A DNA stretch of 64,000 nt from Asterochloris sp. CNOR1 (lineage: Eukaryota; Chlorophyta; Trebouxiophyceae; Trebouxiales; Trebouxiaceae). Where the stretch lies: the NCBI GenBank assembly GCA_963969365.1, contig OZ017758.1, positions 248,001 to 312,000 of the forward strand, read 5' to 3'. Below the pieces are notes generated by a model. It worked only from the letters and a program-made list of their open reading frames with translations, was not told where the DNA came from and ran no database searches. Below are positions 12,701 through 24,100 of this stretch, piece after piece (position 1 is the stretch's first letter; the number at the start of each line of letters is the position of its first letter). The position numbers and the translations under genes were made by a program.

Positions 12701-15700
12701 ACGACAATGCAGTGATCCATGCAGACAGCCACAGTGGTGGCCCTTTCAAATCACCCGCAGGTGTGAGCTGAATGCAGTAAGTTCTCGAGACACAAAAGTT
12801 GTTGTGTTCTGGATTTGGCTGCAGGCAACCTGTCCTCTGCCTCACCTGATGTAGTGCGGCTGGCACTGGTTCAGCGTCTGCATGAGGCCCTGCAGCTGCT
12901 TCCTGAAACGAGCTCCCACGCTGTTGAGCTTGTAGGCGCTCTTGCTGACCCGCCCCGGCCTCGACGGGGGCGGCGCCTCTGCAGGCTCTGTGTCCTCAAA
13001 GATGAGCCTGCACAGTGCGGTGGCAGTCCGCAGACAGCCCTCTGCACTCTTGAGAGCACAAATATGGCCCCTGCAGGCTCCGTGTACTTAAAGAAACTCC
13101 TGCAAAGAGCAGTGGCGCTCCCAGCAAGCCGAGAAGCCGGCCCCAGGACGCTGAGCCACACCTGACAAAGTCAAACTCAGAGCTGGCCATCAGCTGGGCG
13201 TGCTCTGCGATGACAAAGTCCTTGTTCTTGTCCATCATGAACAGGCTGCTGTAGGTGACCTGTCCCGCGTAGTGGTCCACAGTGAAGCTGTGAGGAGGGC
13301 GCTTTGGGGCTGAGAAGCGTGGGTGGTCGTCAAGCTTTGTCCTCACAGTGTGGGCCAGGTCCTGCAGAAATCATGCAGGTGTGAGATGCTGCAGCTTGCG
13401 CAGACTGGACGAGAGCACCGCCTCATCTCGGATCAGACGGATCCGGCCAAACTCTGCTCCATCCCCCTCAGCACCTTCAGCGGGAATGGCTGTCTATGCA
13501 GGACATGCCTGCACAAGCACAGCCGACGCATCTTTGAAGCGTTCAAGCTTGTTTCCGTGACTGCCCAGGGCAGAGCTGCAGGCGCAGGCACCTTGCCAGG
13601 TCAGACTGCAGGTGCACTCAGCACAAGGTAGCAGCAACACCATTGCGCCGTACACAAGCCAGCAGCAGGCAGTGGCGCCACAGCTTGGGGAGCAGCAGTG
13701 CACAGCAGAAGCAGCCAGTGGTGCCAGCCGCCCTGGTGATGTCCTCATGAGAGCAGGGCCCGATATGTAGTGCGGGGCAGCCTGCAGGCCTCATCAATGA
13801 GAGAAAAGACGGCCACTGCTGGCAGCCTCATGAGTGCAGGGCCACCCCTGGTATGTAGGGCAGGGCAGCCTGCAGACCTCATCGATGACGGGGGCCAATG
13901 GCGATTGCTTGTGACCTTGTGAGAGCAGGGTCGCACCTGGTAAGTGGCGCGGGGCAGCCTGCAGGCCTCATCAATGAGGGGAAAGACGGCCATGGATGGC
14001 GCATTGGCTGAGCCCTCCAGCAGGTCCAGACAGTCCTGGTTGTCGATGAACTCCACGTAGCTCCAGTCAATGCCTTCCCGCGCGTACTCTTCCTGCACGA
14101 TGGCGCTTTGGCAACCTGCTCAGCAGCAGCTCAACGGAGCGCGGCGGGCCCCTGCAGAACTGGGTGCCAGGCAGCACCCCCTGGTGCCCACAGCACACTG
14201 CACCCTCAGCTGATCACGTGCCGAGCAGCTGAAGACCAGTGGCCAGGAGCGGACGCTGCCGCCTGCTCCCATGCTGCAACCTGAGACGATGGATGTGCAG
14301 GAGCAACAGGTTCCAGTCTGTGAATGGTCTAGCACTTTGGCAGACAGCTTGGAACGTCCAGTCACTGCGGGACAGGCACCTACCTGCTCGCCCTTGAAGA
14401 CGTGCTCATTGAACTGCTGCTGCAGGCGCTCGTTGGCCAGGTTGATGCACAGCTGCTCAAAGCTGTTCTCCTTGAAGGATTCGAAGCCATAAATATCCAG
14501 GATGCCGATGGTGCGGTGCGATCGCCGTCCAGTGCCTGTAGGCCCATTTGTCAGTTGTCAGGCAGCAGAGTCAGCGCCTGGCTTGCCAGCTGCAAAAAAG
14601 TATTCACTTGATCATCAAGCATTTGTGACCCAGTCGTGGGCAGCCAAATCGCCACCGGGAGTACCAGGGAGGCTGATGCATGAGCCGCCTGTGCCCATGG
14701 GAGTGATGCAGACTCTTGAAAGCTGCTGTGCTGCAGGCATCTGAGGATGCCCCAGATCTCAGATAAGCGAGTTGTGCACTGTGGCTCACCCAGAGCTGAA
14801 ATCTTCCTGTTGATGGCAGCCACGAGCCAGTCAAACAGCTTGGCGTACAGGTTCTTTGCCAGGGCATCCCTGCTCTCTGAGGCCGCCGTGGCATCAAGAG
14901 ACTTGATGAAGCGCTCCCCCACCGTCTCAATTGCGCGGGTCGTCAGTGCGGTCAGCAGCTGCTCCTCACTGACCTGTGAAGTCATCAGAAAGCTCAGCAA
15001 CCTTGGACTGGCAACAGATTGGTGCACTGGGCCCCGCAAAAGCTTCCTGTACCGGCTACAGACTGCAGCAGGCCTGTTGAACAGGGAGGGCCAGCTGAAG
15101 TGGTTGACCAACAGAGAGTCTCTGAAGTCCATCACCTGTAAGCCAATGTCTGCAGGCTGACAAGCCCCCAAGCAACAGGCATGTGTGCCACCTGCTGCAT
15201 ACTCAGGGCCTGCTGCTCAGCTGGGGACAGCCGCACAGATCACTGGGATTGCTGCGGCTGCGCAGTGGCAGCTGCACAACCAGAGGGCGCATGCAGGCTG
15301 CTGCCTCACCTCCAGGAAGGTGGCGACGTTGAGGAGCGCCTGCTGGGCTGCCTCATCAGAGATGACAGCCTCATCAGAGTCCCCCTGGGTGAATGTGATG
15401 TTGCCGATGTGCAGCACAGCGGCCACAATTGTCAGCACACTCTCCCGGTCCTGCAACAAGAAGAGAGCCGCGTGAGGAGTAGCAAATAACAGGGGGGATG
15501 CACTGCTTGATGCTGCTCCCAACGCGCACCTGAAAGGCAAAATTTCACAGTGCCAGGCTGCGGCCTGGGGTGGCAGGCTGCACGCCTTTTTCGCATGCAG
15601 ACCTGTAGTTGTGGCGCCCGTCAAGGTTCCCAGCGTTCTGTCGCCAGCCAGCACACGAGAGCAACAGCCGGAGGACGTCACTTGCCAAGGCCATGCTGGC

Positions 15701-18700
15701 AAAGCAGGCGCCCAGCTCGATGATGCTGGTGACAAGGGTGCCCAGCGGCAACCAGCAGGTGCTCACATCTTCATCCAGGCCAATGACGGCCATGGCGTCC
15801 ATGGTGTCCCGGAAGGCTTCCCCATCGTCCACCTCTGCAAGCGTGTGCACCTCGCTGCCTGCCAGGTATCTGAAAGACGACCAGCCGTTCTGCAGCCTGC
15901 ACGCAGGGCACACAGACCAGGTGAGAAGACAGTACCATCTGAAGCCTGAACCACATGGTCAGCCAGGTATCTGAGGGACACCCAGCCGTTCTGCAGCCTG
16001 CACACAGGGCACAGACACCAGGTTGCAGGTCTCTGGCTGCCCCCTGCAGCCTGTAGCTCGCTGCCAGCAACACTTTCAGAGAACATCCGGCAGTATCAGA
16101 ATCTGCACACAAGAATGCGTTGAGGGTTTGAAACAAATCAGCAACACCAGAGGGCGCACGCCTGACCTGACCGGCTGCTCACCCAAACTGCTCACCCAAT
16201 TTGTTTGAGCAGTGCAGTAGGACCTGACAGCACCACCACCTTGAGCCCCTGGCTCCTGCAACACAGGATGCACTCAACAGCTTCATCTGAATACTGGAGC
16301 CCCCCACAGGCAGCTGGTGGAAGGAGAGTATGGCAGAATCGGCTGACCTCAGCCTACCTGGCTCATGCCTCACTCAGTCAGCTCCTTATGGCCACCACAA
16401 GCATGAGAAAGCAGCTGCAAGCCAACACCACCACAGCCTGCGCCCAGTGCTCACCCGACTGCTCCCTCTCGTCATGCAAAGGCCCCACGCACAGCTGAGT
16501 AGTGCTGAGTACAGAGCTGACTGGACCCCTGGCTCGTAAAGTGCAGGACTCACCCAAACTGCTCCTTCTGGTGTGCAGGCCCCCAAGCATAGCTGGGAGG
16601 TGCTGAGTACAGAGCTGAGCACAGCTTGGCGGTGTGACAGCGTCACCGACCGGGCTCCTTGCTCATGCTGTGCAGGGGCTCACCCAAACTGCTCCTTCTG
16701 GTCGTCTGAGGCTCCTGCGCACAGCTGGTAGAAGATGTGGTACGAGCGCTCAGGTGCGCTGACTGACACCACCCGTGAGCGCTCCAGGAGGTAGGTCGAG
16801 ATGGCCGCCCCTGTGACTCGCCCAGCTGGGTCAAATGAGATCTCCACAAACTTGCCGAAGCGCGAGGAGTTGTCGTTGCGGGAGGTCTTAGCATTGCCAA
16901 AGGCCTCCAGCAAGGGGTTGGACTCCAGCACCTGCAGCAGGCAGTCTCAATGTGCCTGGGAGGATTGGTGTTTCTGGCAGGGTGCAGCAGGGTAACACTG
17001 CAGCACCTGCAGCACCTGTGAAGCGCTTTCACCGCAGCAGCCTGCTCTGTGGCTTGTCCTCCGCAGGACACTGGTTCATGGTGGAGGAGTGACTCCAGCA
17101 GCTGCAGTCAGCAGCGCCCAGCTGGCTGCTTGCTTGTCTGCCTGCCACTCAAGACGTCAGGGTCCCTTACGAGGTGCTGTAGGCCCAGCAGGGCGTAAGC
17201 GCATGCATGCCATGCACCTCCAGCTGTGCAGCATCTGGCTGCAGGGGTGAAGCTGTCGCACTGAGGCAGCAGCATGTTGGGTGCACACATGCGCCAGACA
17301 CCTTGTCAGAGCCAGAGGGTGCCCATGCTGGCCGGTGCAGCCCCTGCTTCTTGACAGGCACTTTGCTGGCCCCTGTGTGCACCACAATCTGGGGCTGGCC
17401 CGTCTGCTAGGCAGGGCATCACACAAATCTCCCAAGAAAGTTGTTCCATGCGATGCAAGGACACAGGTGTTTATATTTTGGCGAAGGAAGCATCTTGCTT
17501 CTACAACAGAACACATGCAGTGCTCATGCATGTGCAGCAGCTCACCTGCTCCTCCACAGGCACAGCGTTGTCCCCAGCTCCCCGCGGCCGGCTGCTGCCT
17601 GGCAGCTGCAAGGGGGTCGTCCTGTGAGCCAGATACTGCATGACCATCTTGGCGCTCTCCGTTTTGCCTGCGCCAGACTCGCCGCTGATGAGGATCGCCT
17701 GCCGCTGCTCATCGATCATCATGGCATTGAAGGCCTGCAGGGCCCATGTGACACACATCTGGAGCAGGGCACAGAGGGCAGCTGAGTGAGGTGCCATGGC
17801 AGCACAGCCGCCCCACATCAAGTCGTCTGCTCTTGAGCCTCTGCACTCAAGAGACCCTCAAGACGTCAGTTGGTAGAGGCGCCAGTTGGCAGCCACTGCT
17901 GTGCACAAGCTCAGGACACTGGTAGAATCTCCCCAGCAGCAGGGCAGCACCCAAGTAAGACAGTGGGCAGCAGGTGTCAGCTTGAGGAGGTGCAGCCCTG
18001 CAGCACAGCAGCCAGCTGGTGCTGGTAAAGGGCAAGCTGCACAGCAGCTCAACAACTGCCACCGCATTCAGGGCCTCTAGGACAGCTTGGCAGGGTGCAA
18101 AGATGCTGTCCCCAACACGCGGCTGAATGGTGTGCACTGAGAAAACGTATCACAGGCTCACATCGGTGCAGGCAGCTTGATGGAGCTATGTGCAGGTCTG
18201 CTGCATGCAGGAGAGCAGCGCCACGCTGACGGGTGGGGTCTCCCTGCAGTAGGCTTGCTTGGCGCATCAGTGTGCTCAGTTTGTCAGAGTGACCTAGTCC
18301 AGAACGTTCCAAGAACAGTCAGTGCCGCGGCATATAATTGAGTCTGACCATGAATTGCACCAAGAACAACTTCCTCAGTTCAGCCTGCCAGGCAAGGCTG
18401 ACCTGCTCTGCAATGGCATAGGCGTGGGGGCTGAGCTCCCCCAGGGGCACACCCCTGTACTGCGTCATCATCCTGGCTCCATACAGGTGCCTTAGGCGCT
18501 TGTGGGGGTTGGCCTGCAGCCGAGGGTTCACGTCTGCTGCTGACAGCCGCACATCATGAAAAGGGGCAGCATGTGGCACACAAGCGGCAGCAGGCGGGCA
18601 GGACATTCCCTGTTCCTCGAGGATTGGCCAGAAGCACCCTCTGGCTGCCGCCGAGGGTCCCTACAACAATCAGCTGCGCGGAGCCACAATCATATACAGC

Positions 18701-19790
18701 AGCCGCCACATGTCAGGCAGGCCTAGGTAGGCAAGGCCCTGGCGGTGAGCAGGCTACTGAGTGCCGGGCAGGAACAGAGGTCCCCTGAACAATGCCTCTC
18801 CCAGGTTGGACCCCAAAGCCACTCAAGTCTGCCTGCCACAGGTGCCAGCCCTCAAGCTGCACGGCTCACCGCAATCAAGATGTTGCCTGAGTAGGTGTAG
18901 ATCATGTCCAAGGTGTACCGAACTTGCAGAGTGTGCAGGATTCTGCACCAGGACAGCAAGACACTCAGGCTCACAGCAGCAAGTGCCGCCAGTCAGCCGC
19001 AGTGCACTGCTGAGCCCGTGAAAATGCATCGCCAAGTCAGTGGAAGTGTGCTGAAAGATGGCTCCCAAAGAGACATCTGCTGGTTGGTGCTGGCACCAAA
19101 CCCTGTGGGAACGCCTTTGTACAGCCTCTGTACAGCTGCCACAGCCAGCTCAAAGCTGCAGGCCGGCCCAGTCAGGCACCACGCTCATGTCAGCGTGGTG
19201 ACTTGCGCCCCTGGCACGCTGCAGGGGGGGCTTTTGCTGCTGCTCTGCCAAAGGGTCAGGCATGTCTGCCCTGCACCGGCCTGCTGCTCAACAACATGCC
19301 TAAACTTAATATGGTAGGCCTGGTCACTGGCACCATTCTGGCTCTTGCAGAGGTTTGCCCTTGCCCAGCGGTTCCTGTGGCAGCTGATGTGCAGGGCAGG
19401 GCACACGCCCTGCTTCAGTGCAGGCATGCCCGCAGACTGGTGCCTGCAACGCCAGTGTCATGAAGAGGCAGCTCCCACACCCCGATATCTTGTTTGCAAC
19501 TGGTGGGTCTGTGCTCCTTAAGAAGCCTGAGGCTCCTTCAAAAGCGGAAACAGCCCTCCACTGGCTTGCCCTCACCCTGGCTCGTGCAGGAAGTCGCTCT
19601 TGACCAGATCGTCCACCGTGTCATCCCGCTCATTCTGAGGGGGACACTCCAGCGCCGCCACGCTCAGCCTGGCCCCCTCCTCTGTCTGCACCTCTATCAG
19701 GGGGCTGCCATTGGCGCCGGCCCCCAGTGCGACGACTTGTCCCTTGACCCAGCGCGCTGCACGCAACTTGCCATCTGCAGCGGCCTGCAT
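740..19790 (-). CDS. class XI-type myosin heavy chain with DIL tail (about 30 exons)
   Basis: Actin-based motor for cytoplasmic organelle and vesicle transport. Reading from 19790 downward the protein has an SH3-like N-terminus, a full motor domain, at least four IQ motifs, a long coiled coil and a dilute (DIL) globular tail: the order of plant and algal class XI myosins. Diagnostic strings are [10 protein letters not shown] (P-loop), [10 protein letters not shown] (switch I), DIYGFESF (switch II) and RCIKPN. The start at 19790 lies in CACCATG and is followed by residues expected of a myosin N-terminus. However, the frame stays open upstream and TGCAG overlaps the ATG, so an earlier first exon is possible. 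The last exon recognised ends at 740 in a strong GTGAGT donor, so at least one more coding exon should lie downstream. Several introns carry copies of neighbouring exon ends. Class XI is inferred from the DIL tail; the N-terminal [15 protein letters not shown] also recalls class VIII. Confidence 0.93.
1017..1135 (-). repeat. duplicated acceptor and exon start (myosin last known exon)
   Basis: The segment around the acceptor of exon 740-1022 (plus strand GTGCCCTGCAGGGGGAGAGG) recurs 88 bp away at about 1110 as a slightly diverged copy inside the preceding intron. Confidence 0.7.
2842..3070 (-). repeat. diverged copy of part of a DIL exon in the upstream intron
   Basis: Plus-strand 2842-2900, inside the exon with [11 protein letters not shown], is echoed at about 3005-3065. 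Both contain CCCCTCAGGCAC, then GGACAAGC and CAGCAGGCC. The second copy lies in the adjacent intron, about 160 bp away. Confidence 0.6.
5285..5490 (-). repeat. duplicated exon start in myosin tail intron
   Basis: Plus-strand GGTGGCTGGCCAAGTTGGTG at 5294 recurs as GTGGCTGGCCAGGTTGGTG at about 5437, about 142 bp away, followed by matching CCAGG...CCCAGCCT sequence. The first copy is exon; the second lies in the intron immediately upstream on the coding strand. Confidence 0.75.
5630..9800 (-). other. myosin coiled-coil exons
   Basis: Eight or so short exons encode charged, alanine/glutamate-rich helical sequence typical of the dimerising rod. They lie at about 9665-9790 ([15 protein letters not shown]), 9105-9225 ([19 protein letters not shown]), 8600-8795, 8135-8240, 7310-7435, 6405-6565, 5795-5945 and 5635-5670 ([14 protein letters not shown]). 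Each is separated by introns ending in CTGCAG. Continuous heptads across exon joins were judged by composition only. Confidence 0.78.
6225..6370. repeat. 79-bp tandem duplication in a myosin intron
   Basis: The string CACAGTGCGCCC, then GCATG or GTGCATA and TGCCTGCCTGTGAC, occurs at 6241 and again at about 6320, with the intervening sequence partly conserved. It lies in the intron between two coiled-coil exons. Confidence 0.7.
10090..11320 (-). other. myosin neck: IQ-motif exons
   Basis: Three exons encode light-chain or calmodulin-binding IQ repeats. At about 11230-11320 the string [16 protein letters not shown] fits IQxxxRGxxxR. At about 10740-10870 there is [16 protein letters not shown] followed by [14 protein letters not shown]. 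At 10090-10265 there is [18 protein letters not shown] and, after a 20-residue alanine/arginine-rich spacer, [15 protein letters not shown]. This gives about five IQ-like units; class XI myosins usually have five or six. Confidence 0.8.
11801..11970 (-). repeat. 100-bp duplication of acceptor plus exon start
   Basis: Plus-strand 11801-11865 and 11901-11965 are nearly identical, with an exact 100-bp period. Each copy holds a TCTGCAG acceptor followed on the minus strand by the start of the exon encoding [11 protein letters not shown]. The gene-proximal copy (11801) continues into [11 protein letters not shown] and is taken as the true exon; the distal copy is a decoy whose frame breaks after GTYNP. 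Confidence 0.92.
13770..14000 (-). repeat. three tandem copies of a myosin exon end with donor
   Basis: The word GCAGCCTGCAG(G/A)CCTCAT starts at 13777, 13865 and 13954 on the plus strand (periods 88 and 89 bp). On the minus strand each copy reads [10 protein letters not shown] or a frame-broken version of it. Only the 13954 copy joins the upstream exon (DCLDLLE) and has a good donor (CAGGTGCGA). The other two lie downstream in the intron. Confidence 0.92.
15862..16035 (-). repeat. 101-bp duplication of acceptor plus exon start
   Basis: CCAGGTATCTGA starts at 15862 and 15963. Both are followed by CCAGCCGTTCTGCAGCCTGCA on the plus strand, so both carry the acceptor and the coding start [10 protein letters not shown] or [10 protein letters not shown]. 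The 15862 copy continues into the motor-domain exon. Confidence 0.9.
16180..16735 (-). repeat. array of copies of the switch I exon end and its donor
   Basis: CTCACCC(A/G)A(A)CTGCTCC, the minus-strand end DQKEQFG plus GTGAGC donor, occurs at 16679 (true exon), 16549 and 16450, with fragments near 16180. The units also share GCTGAGTACAGAGCTGA at about 16505 and 16602. The copies fill most of the following intron. Confidence 0.85.
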
Positions 19791-19935
19791 GGTGGTGGAG
19801 GCACATGTGAGCGCGATAACCTGACGCTCGATCCAGCAGACTGCACGTCATGTGCTGTCCACAGCGCCCTGTAGAGGAGGGGTGCATCTGTGAGTGCACA
19901 GTTGCAGCGCCAGAGTGCATGCTGCAGGCGTGGGG
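19720..19935 (-). repeat. degenerate copies of the myosin first-exon start
   Basis: Three units of about 82 bp begin near 19725, 19807 and 19889. The second translates in frame as ERQVIALTC, a diverged echo of the first-exon [10 protein letters not shown]. They extend upstream of the proposed start codon, so the true 5' end is uncertain. Confidence 0.6.
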
Positions 19936-21136
19936 TGCATGGTGGCCACTGGCATCTGCAGCTTTTGTGCACCACGTAGATGGATGCTGGCAACTCGAGC
20001 GAAGGTCGCAGCAGCGGCCATCCTGCGGGCGCTTTGTCTCTGATGGCGGTGAAGTGACAGGCATATCCCAGGGCTTTGCTGTGCAGGTGACCGCCATCTC
20101 ATTAGCGCTGAATGAGTTGAAAGCCTACTGTCAGCCCCATGCAGCCTTTCCACGTCAGCAGATGGCCGCTGCACCTTCCATTCAGAGAGCTGCTGTTAGT
20201 GGGTGATTTGCCACAGAGCAATTGGGTCCACAGCCATGTGGCTCTAGAGAATGTCAATCGTGCAGCATAGTGTGGCAGTCACTTGCCTGCGGGACGCAGA
20301 CTCCTGCCATCCTCAAGCTTACCTGTGCTGCCTGCTCTGGCACCCAAACCAGCGAGCCAACATGGTAGTTCTGCTGTGTTGACCCTCGGTTCGCTTTGGC
20401 CAGGCTCATGTTTGCCTTGCCAGCTAAGCCTGGATGGATGTCTCTGCCCTAGCTCCTCCTCAGCAGCAGCGCTCCATACATCATTGCATGGGGCCCACTC
20501 AGGCCCCACCCACTCAGGGCCCCATGGTTCACCCGCGACTCACTGCCCTGCTGAATCTAGTGCCAATGGCTTACTCCACAATGTCTGTGGACTTCGGAAA
20601 TTGTCAGACTTGGTGTCTAAATGAGGGCCTTCACAATGGTTTGAGAGCCATCACTGGCGATCAAACCAAATGGAGTGCAGCACCGCAAGATGATGGACAG
20701 CCCAGAAGGCGCTCTGCCTGCAGAAGGAAAAGCACGTGCACTGAGGCCTGCACTGAGGGCCGTGTGAGGCAAAAAACTTGCCATTAAAGTATTTCTTTTC
20801 ATGACAACAAAGCTTCGGTCAAGTCTTACAAGGCAGGAAGCAGGCAACAGCATTCCAGTGCAAGAGAATTCCCCAAAGACTTCTACTCGTCCCACAGCCA
20901 TCATGGAGCATGCATGCACAGAGAGTACAGTGAAGACACGCTGGATTTGAGCCAGACACAGGCAGGAGCATGCTACACAACTACCTTTCGTGGCCTTATG
21001 ATGGGATCTCTGGGGCAATTCCAGAGTTGGTGCTGCAGAATCAGGTGCTGGGTGGCTAGTTCAGTTTGTCATTCATCGCCTGTGCTCAAGGAGGGGCCAG
21101 GTGTGATGCAGTACAGCTGAAGCAGTCCTGAGGGGC
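19791..21136. other. intergenic: myosin 5' region and kinase 3' region
   Basis: No coding sequence was recognised. The part near 19791-20200 holds exon-like repeat copies and probably the myosin leader and promoter. The part near 20800-21136 should hold the 3' UTR of the kinase. A minus-strand TGTAA (plus TTACA at about 20826), the polyadenylation word of green algae, lies about 310 bp past the kinase stop. Confidence 0.45.
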
Positions 21137-24100
21137 TCAAAGCTCTGGCTCCTTGACGGACATTGAATTAACAATGATGTCCAATGCCTGCTGAGCTGTT
21201 GGCCGTTGCTGAGCAGGCAGCTGGATGCAGCCTGCAGACACAACGAAAAACAAGTGAGGCAGAGGCAGCCCAGGCTCTGCAGGACGGATGCAGCATGAGG
21301 TGACTCACTGTTGATCAGTTCCTCTATGCAGTCTGGGCACTCTGCAGGAACTATGCACTGTCTGAGCTGTGCCCGGCGAGGGATGCCACCTGCACCGGCA
21401 TTGAACAGATCCTGACAACATGTCCTATTGTGCCCAGTGATGCTTCAGCAGATGATGCTTGGTACAGTGCAGCTGTGCCAGCAGACTTGCGAGGCAGCGC
21501 AGCCACCTGTTACAATGCTCCAGAGGCAGACGCCGAAGGAGTACCTGCACACGGTGGGAGCTGTGGTGTGAGCCATGCCTGTGTGCTGATAGACTGCAGA
21601 GGGCAGCAGTCGAGCCACTGGGCTTACATGTCAACTTGCAGTGTGCACTCTGCCCTGTCCCCAAGGAGCAGCTCCGGGGCTGCAGTCACAGAACCATGTG
21701 AGTGCCGAGCTTGACAGCAATCTGGCTCTTGCACCAGCAAACGAGGAGACCTGTGCACTGAGCACTACCTGCGTAGGCAAAGGTTCCCATTGGCATGGTG
21801 CTTGTGGTCTGAGTGTGTCCCAGCACACGACTCAGCCCAACATCTGCAATCTTCGCCTTCTGCCAGTCCTTGGTCAACAGCACGTTCTTGCACTGCAGGC
21901 AGCATGTGTGGTGAGAAAGCATCCTTGCCTGCTGTGAAACACTGTGAGCACGCAACAGGGGAAGGCAAGGAAGCTTTGCCAGCAGGGTCAGAGGGACCCA
22001 CCTTCAGATCCAGGTGCATGGTCTGCACAGCAAACAGGATGGCTCAGCAGCTTTGTCAGGACTTACACATCTTGCTCAACATGACAAGGCAGTGCGAAGC
22101 ATGCACATGCGCTATCGAAACCAAGCTCAGGCACAGCGCTGTCGCCATGCTCAAAAATGTCTGCAGCGTGACAGCTGACCCGGGGCGAGGCGCCAAACAA
22201 TACTGCAGCTCAGCAGACGAGGGCCTCACCTGGCGGGAATGCAGGAACACAAGGGCCTCGGCTATGTCTCGTGCCAGACTGGCTCCCTGGGCGTACCAGC
22301 GCAGCTTCCTGTCAGCCAGCACGCCGCTGCCAGAGTCATTCTGCAGCGCTGCAGCCAGGTCGCCACCCTCCATATACTCCAGAACCAGCATGGCTGCACA
22401 TCAGCCCAGCTCCAGTCAAACATTACTGCGTGAGCCAGAAGCAGGAGGGCAGGCATCAAGCACCATCACACCAGCATGGCCACACACAGACATTGCATAC
22501 GCGATAGCGTGCTGACTGGGGCCCAGAAGCAGGAGGGATCCAGACCACGCCAGCATGGCAGCAGACAGATATAGCAGGACAAGCCAGTCAGCGAGGAGGC
22601 TGGCAAGCCTGGCCCGTTGCATGCGCAGCAGACAACATCGTGGCAATGCTGGCAGCGGCAGACAGGCTTGTCAGAGGCAGGCTCACCGTGATCTTGTTCT
22701 AGACATGCGCCAAACATCTGCGACAACAGGTGGCAGGACATTCACTCTGGAGCAGATGGCAGCAATGGCATGGGCCTTCCCATGCTGATGCTGTCTTGCA
22801 GTCCATTAGCCCTGGTGCGTCCGGGGACACTTTGTGAAAGTGGCCATGCGGTCAGCAAGCTGCTGTATGAGGCTACATGCGCAGCACTGTATCACCATGC
22901 CATGACCTAACCACAACAATGCTGCAAACTCCAGATAGTGGATGCTGTCAGCAGGTACAGCAGCAGGGGCACACACCTGTACCACCCCATCATGCTCGGA
23001 GAGGGATCTCAGCATGGCAATCTCCCGCCTGAACTGCTTGAGCTGGTGCTCATCAGCAGCTGCCAGGAGCTTCAACGCCACTTCAGAGGTCTCATTCATT
23101 ATGGCCCTGCAAGACAGCCCGCAGCAGCCTCGAGGTGGATGAGACAACCGCAGGGCACGCCGCTCTCACCAGGCAAGCAACATCGCATCAGTAGGGGACC
23201 ATCTTCCAGTAGGGCAGCGAGACGCAGCAGCCATTTTAGTCAAGCACAAGGTGCAGACCTGCAGCTCAAGTACATGGACTGCCTTGTAGACCAGTGTGAA
23301 GGCGTTGTGCAGCAGCTGCAGGCATGCATACATGAGCAGACCTGTTATGGGCGGAGCTGCTGCGGCTAGATTTCAGGGACTTGCTCAGAGACCAGGCCGC
23401 AAGCCCCACTGCCCCTCACAGGCTACTGTCATACATCTGCAGGCAGACTTGCTACAGCTGACTTTGAATGACTCACCTGTAGACAAGGCCGAAGGCCCCA
23501 GTGCCCAGCAGGTCCAGGTTGCCATTCGCCTTCTTGCACACCTGCAGCTCCAGAGTCTCGGTCCCGGTGCCAGTCACAATCGTGAGCTGCATGTGGGGAG
23601 CGGGCCCATACAGCTCCGCTACTTCTGAGGCGGAGTCGGCCACCTGCTGCCGCCCCTCCAGCCCACTTCCTGACATGGGGTTGAGCTGCCCCATCTGGCC
23701 GCTTCCAGAGTTCCTAGAGTGACTGCCAGATCGGAACAGCAGGCCGTGAGCATGTGCAAAGCCCCTGATGCTGCTGTGGGGGCCCCGCGACCCGTCCATG
23801 GAGCCCCGAGGGGTGTCCTCAAAGGGGTTCATGCGCTGGTGTGCGAAGGGTGTGGAGGCTGAGCGGGCTGCCCGCCGCTGAGCCAGCCAGCCCTGCAGCT
23901 TGCGGAGCGCTGCCCTGCCTTTGAAGACAGCCAGCAGGATCAGCAGGGGCAGCACAATGCTGCAGGCGACGCCAGCAGTGGCCAGGTCTTTGGCTGCCTG
24001 CTCAGCTGCCTCCAGTGCCATCATGGCCTCTGCCTGCTGCGTGATGGTCTCATTGGCCAGGGGCTGCGTGGACAGAACTTGCAGCTTGACGGGCAACCCT

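Larger units (their letters stand above)
11665..19790 (-). other. myosin motor-domain exons
   Basis: Exons read on the minus strand, approximate unless round motifs fix them. 19576-19790 is the SH3-like start ending HEPG. 18868-18925 has [15 protein letters not shown]. 18403-18513 has NPHKRL. 17546-17734 has the P-loop [10 protein letters not shown]. 16683-16931 has switch I. 15770-15893 has [12 protein letters not shown], the usual HYLNQS region. 15309-15452 has VLHIGNITF. 14790-14975 has ALTTRAI to INRKISALG. 14385-14540 has switch II and [20 protein letters not shown]. 13945-14100 has [18 protein letters not shown]. 13165-13365 has HYAGQVTY. 12845-13010 has [10 protein letters not shown]. 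12495-12630 has RCIKPN. 11665-11857 has [16 protein letters not shown]. All key nucleotide-binding elements are intact, so an active ATPase is expected. A small exon joining HEPG to the RYTLDM exon was not found. Confidence 0.9.
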
